NCBI GenBank assembly: GCA_910584215.1
Contig: CAJTYI010000115.1
Location: 1-6,782 of the forward strand
DNA length: 6,782 bases
Direction of reading: 5' to 3'
Origin: an uncultured Roseburia sp.
GTDB taxonomy: Bacteria; Bacillota; Clostridia; Lachnospirales; Lachnospiraceae
Part shown: piece after piece, positions 6,497 to 6,782 of the stretch
How positions within the stretch are numbered: position 1 is the stretch's first letter
How the letters are laid out: the number at the start of each line of letters is the position of its first letter
Notes under the pieces: generated by a model
What the model saw: the letters and a program-made list of their open reading frames with translations, nothing else
The model's database searches: none
What the model was told of the DNA's origin: nothing
Translations under genes and position numbers: made by a program

Positions 6497-6782
6497 AACT
6501 ACTATATAGTCGTAGGGTATGAACCTATGGGCAGTAACAGTTTAGAATAATATCATCAAAAAGAATAATGATGCATATCTGTCCGATCAGAAGTGATATA
6601 AATTAATATTCACAGCGTACATGCGGCGTCCGGCAGGCAGCATAAATGCAGGAGCTATTTGTCTTTTGACCCTCCGGAAAAACGTCAGGGGTTCTCGCAT
6701 GCCGTTTGGGGCATCGGGTTGCGCGTCTTTTCAGTGTTGAACCACCTCGTAGTGTCTGTCCGTCCCGGTAAAGACAGAAATC
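6497..6782. other. Non-coding tail with palindromes and the right repeat copy
   Basis: I see no convincing gene here. A perfect 10-bp palindrome, ACTATATAGT, lies at 6501-6510, just after the sigma-factor stop. There is no T-run hairpin, so no clear terminator. Inside and beyond the repeat, short hairpins occur: ATGCC-GTTTGG-GGCAT (6699-6714), and CTGTC (6756-6760) with GACAG (6773-6777). On the minus strand a frame is open from the window edge to about 6685 without a start in view (it includes TDTTRWFNTEKTRNP). It may be the end of a gene or part of the repeat. Confidence 0.4.
6559..6701 (-). repeat. Right copy of the ~143-nt dispersed repeat, inverted relative to 1-143
   Basis: Read on the minus strand, it starts CATGCG at 6701 and aligns through GGACGCCGC (near 6623) and TGAATA...CACTTCTGA (6612-6587) to TGCAT..TTATTC (6575-6559), matching 1-143. 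Unlike the left copy, it holds a 37-codon minus-strand frame (ATG at 6700 to TGA at 6587) beginning MREPLTFFRRVK. No ribosome binding site is evident for it. The repeat may continue to the right of 6701. Confidence 0.6.

Noticed and set aside
1..6782. CRISPR array, tRNA or rRNA genes
   Set aside because: I saw no regularly spaced short direct repeats, no tRNA cloverleaf signature and no conserved rRNA blocks on either strand by eye.

Overview
The window looks like a chromosomal stretch from a low-to-moderate GC Gram-positive of the class Clostridia, most likely a Lachnospiraceae-type gut anaerobe. The evidence is one strong AGGAGGTGAT-type ribosome binding site, a remnant of an AgrC/GHKL-type sensor kinase, an ECF sigma factor with a SigX/SigM/SigW-like promoter, and protein families common in that group. 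This assignment is inferred from content only.

Layout, left to right. Positions 1-143 hold one copy of a roughly 143-nt repeat. An uncharacterised nucleotidyltransferase gene follows (235-1434). After 44 nt, on the same strand, comes a 1019-residue superfamily 1 helicase with a restriction-endonuclease-like C-terminus and a WYL-like N-terminus (1479-4538). Twenty bases after the helicase stop begins the decayed 3' part of a GHKL sensor histidine kinase (4559-5164). It lacks its sensor half and its N-box and has an in-frame nonsense codon. A small, very basic coiled-coil protein of unknown function (5358-5780) ends at a strong intrinsic terminator (5801-5838). Two further strong hairpins fill 5841-5921. 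An ECF-type sigma factor gene (6032-6496) lies behind a compact control region, in which a perfect 7-bp dyad overlaps both an extended -10 element and the -35 of an ECF-type promoter. The last 286 nt have no convincing gene, but contain a second, inverted copy of the left-hand repeat (6559-6701).

How the parts may relate. The nucleotidyltransferase and helicase probably share a transcript. The helicase-nuclease architecture suits DNA repair or anti-invader defence, but neither is shown by the sequence. The kinase is truncated exactly where the helicase ends, and the same repeat lies in opposite orientation at both sides of the block. This suggests a remodelled locus in which a cassette replaced part of an older regulatory operon. 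The sigma factor appears to be autoregulated and has no anti-sigma gene directly downstream, which is unusual for its class.
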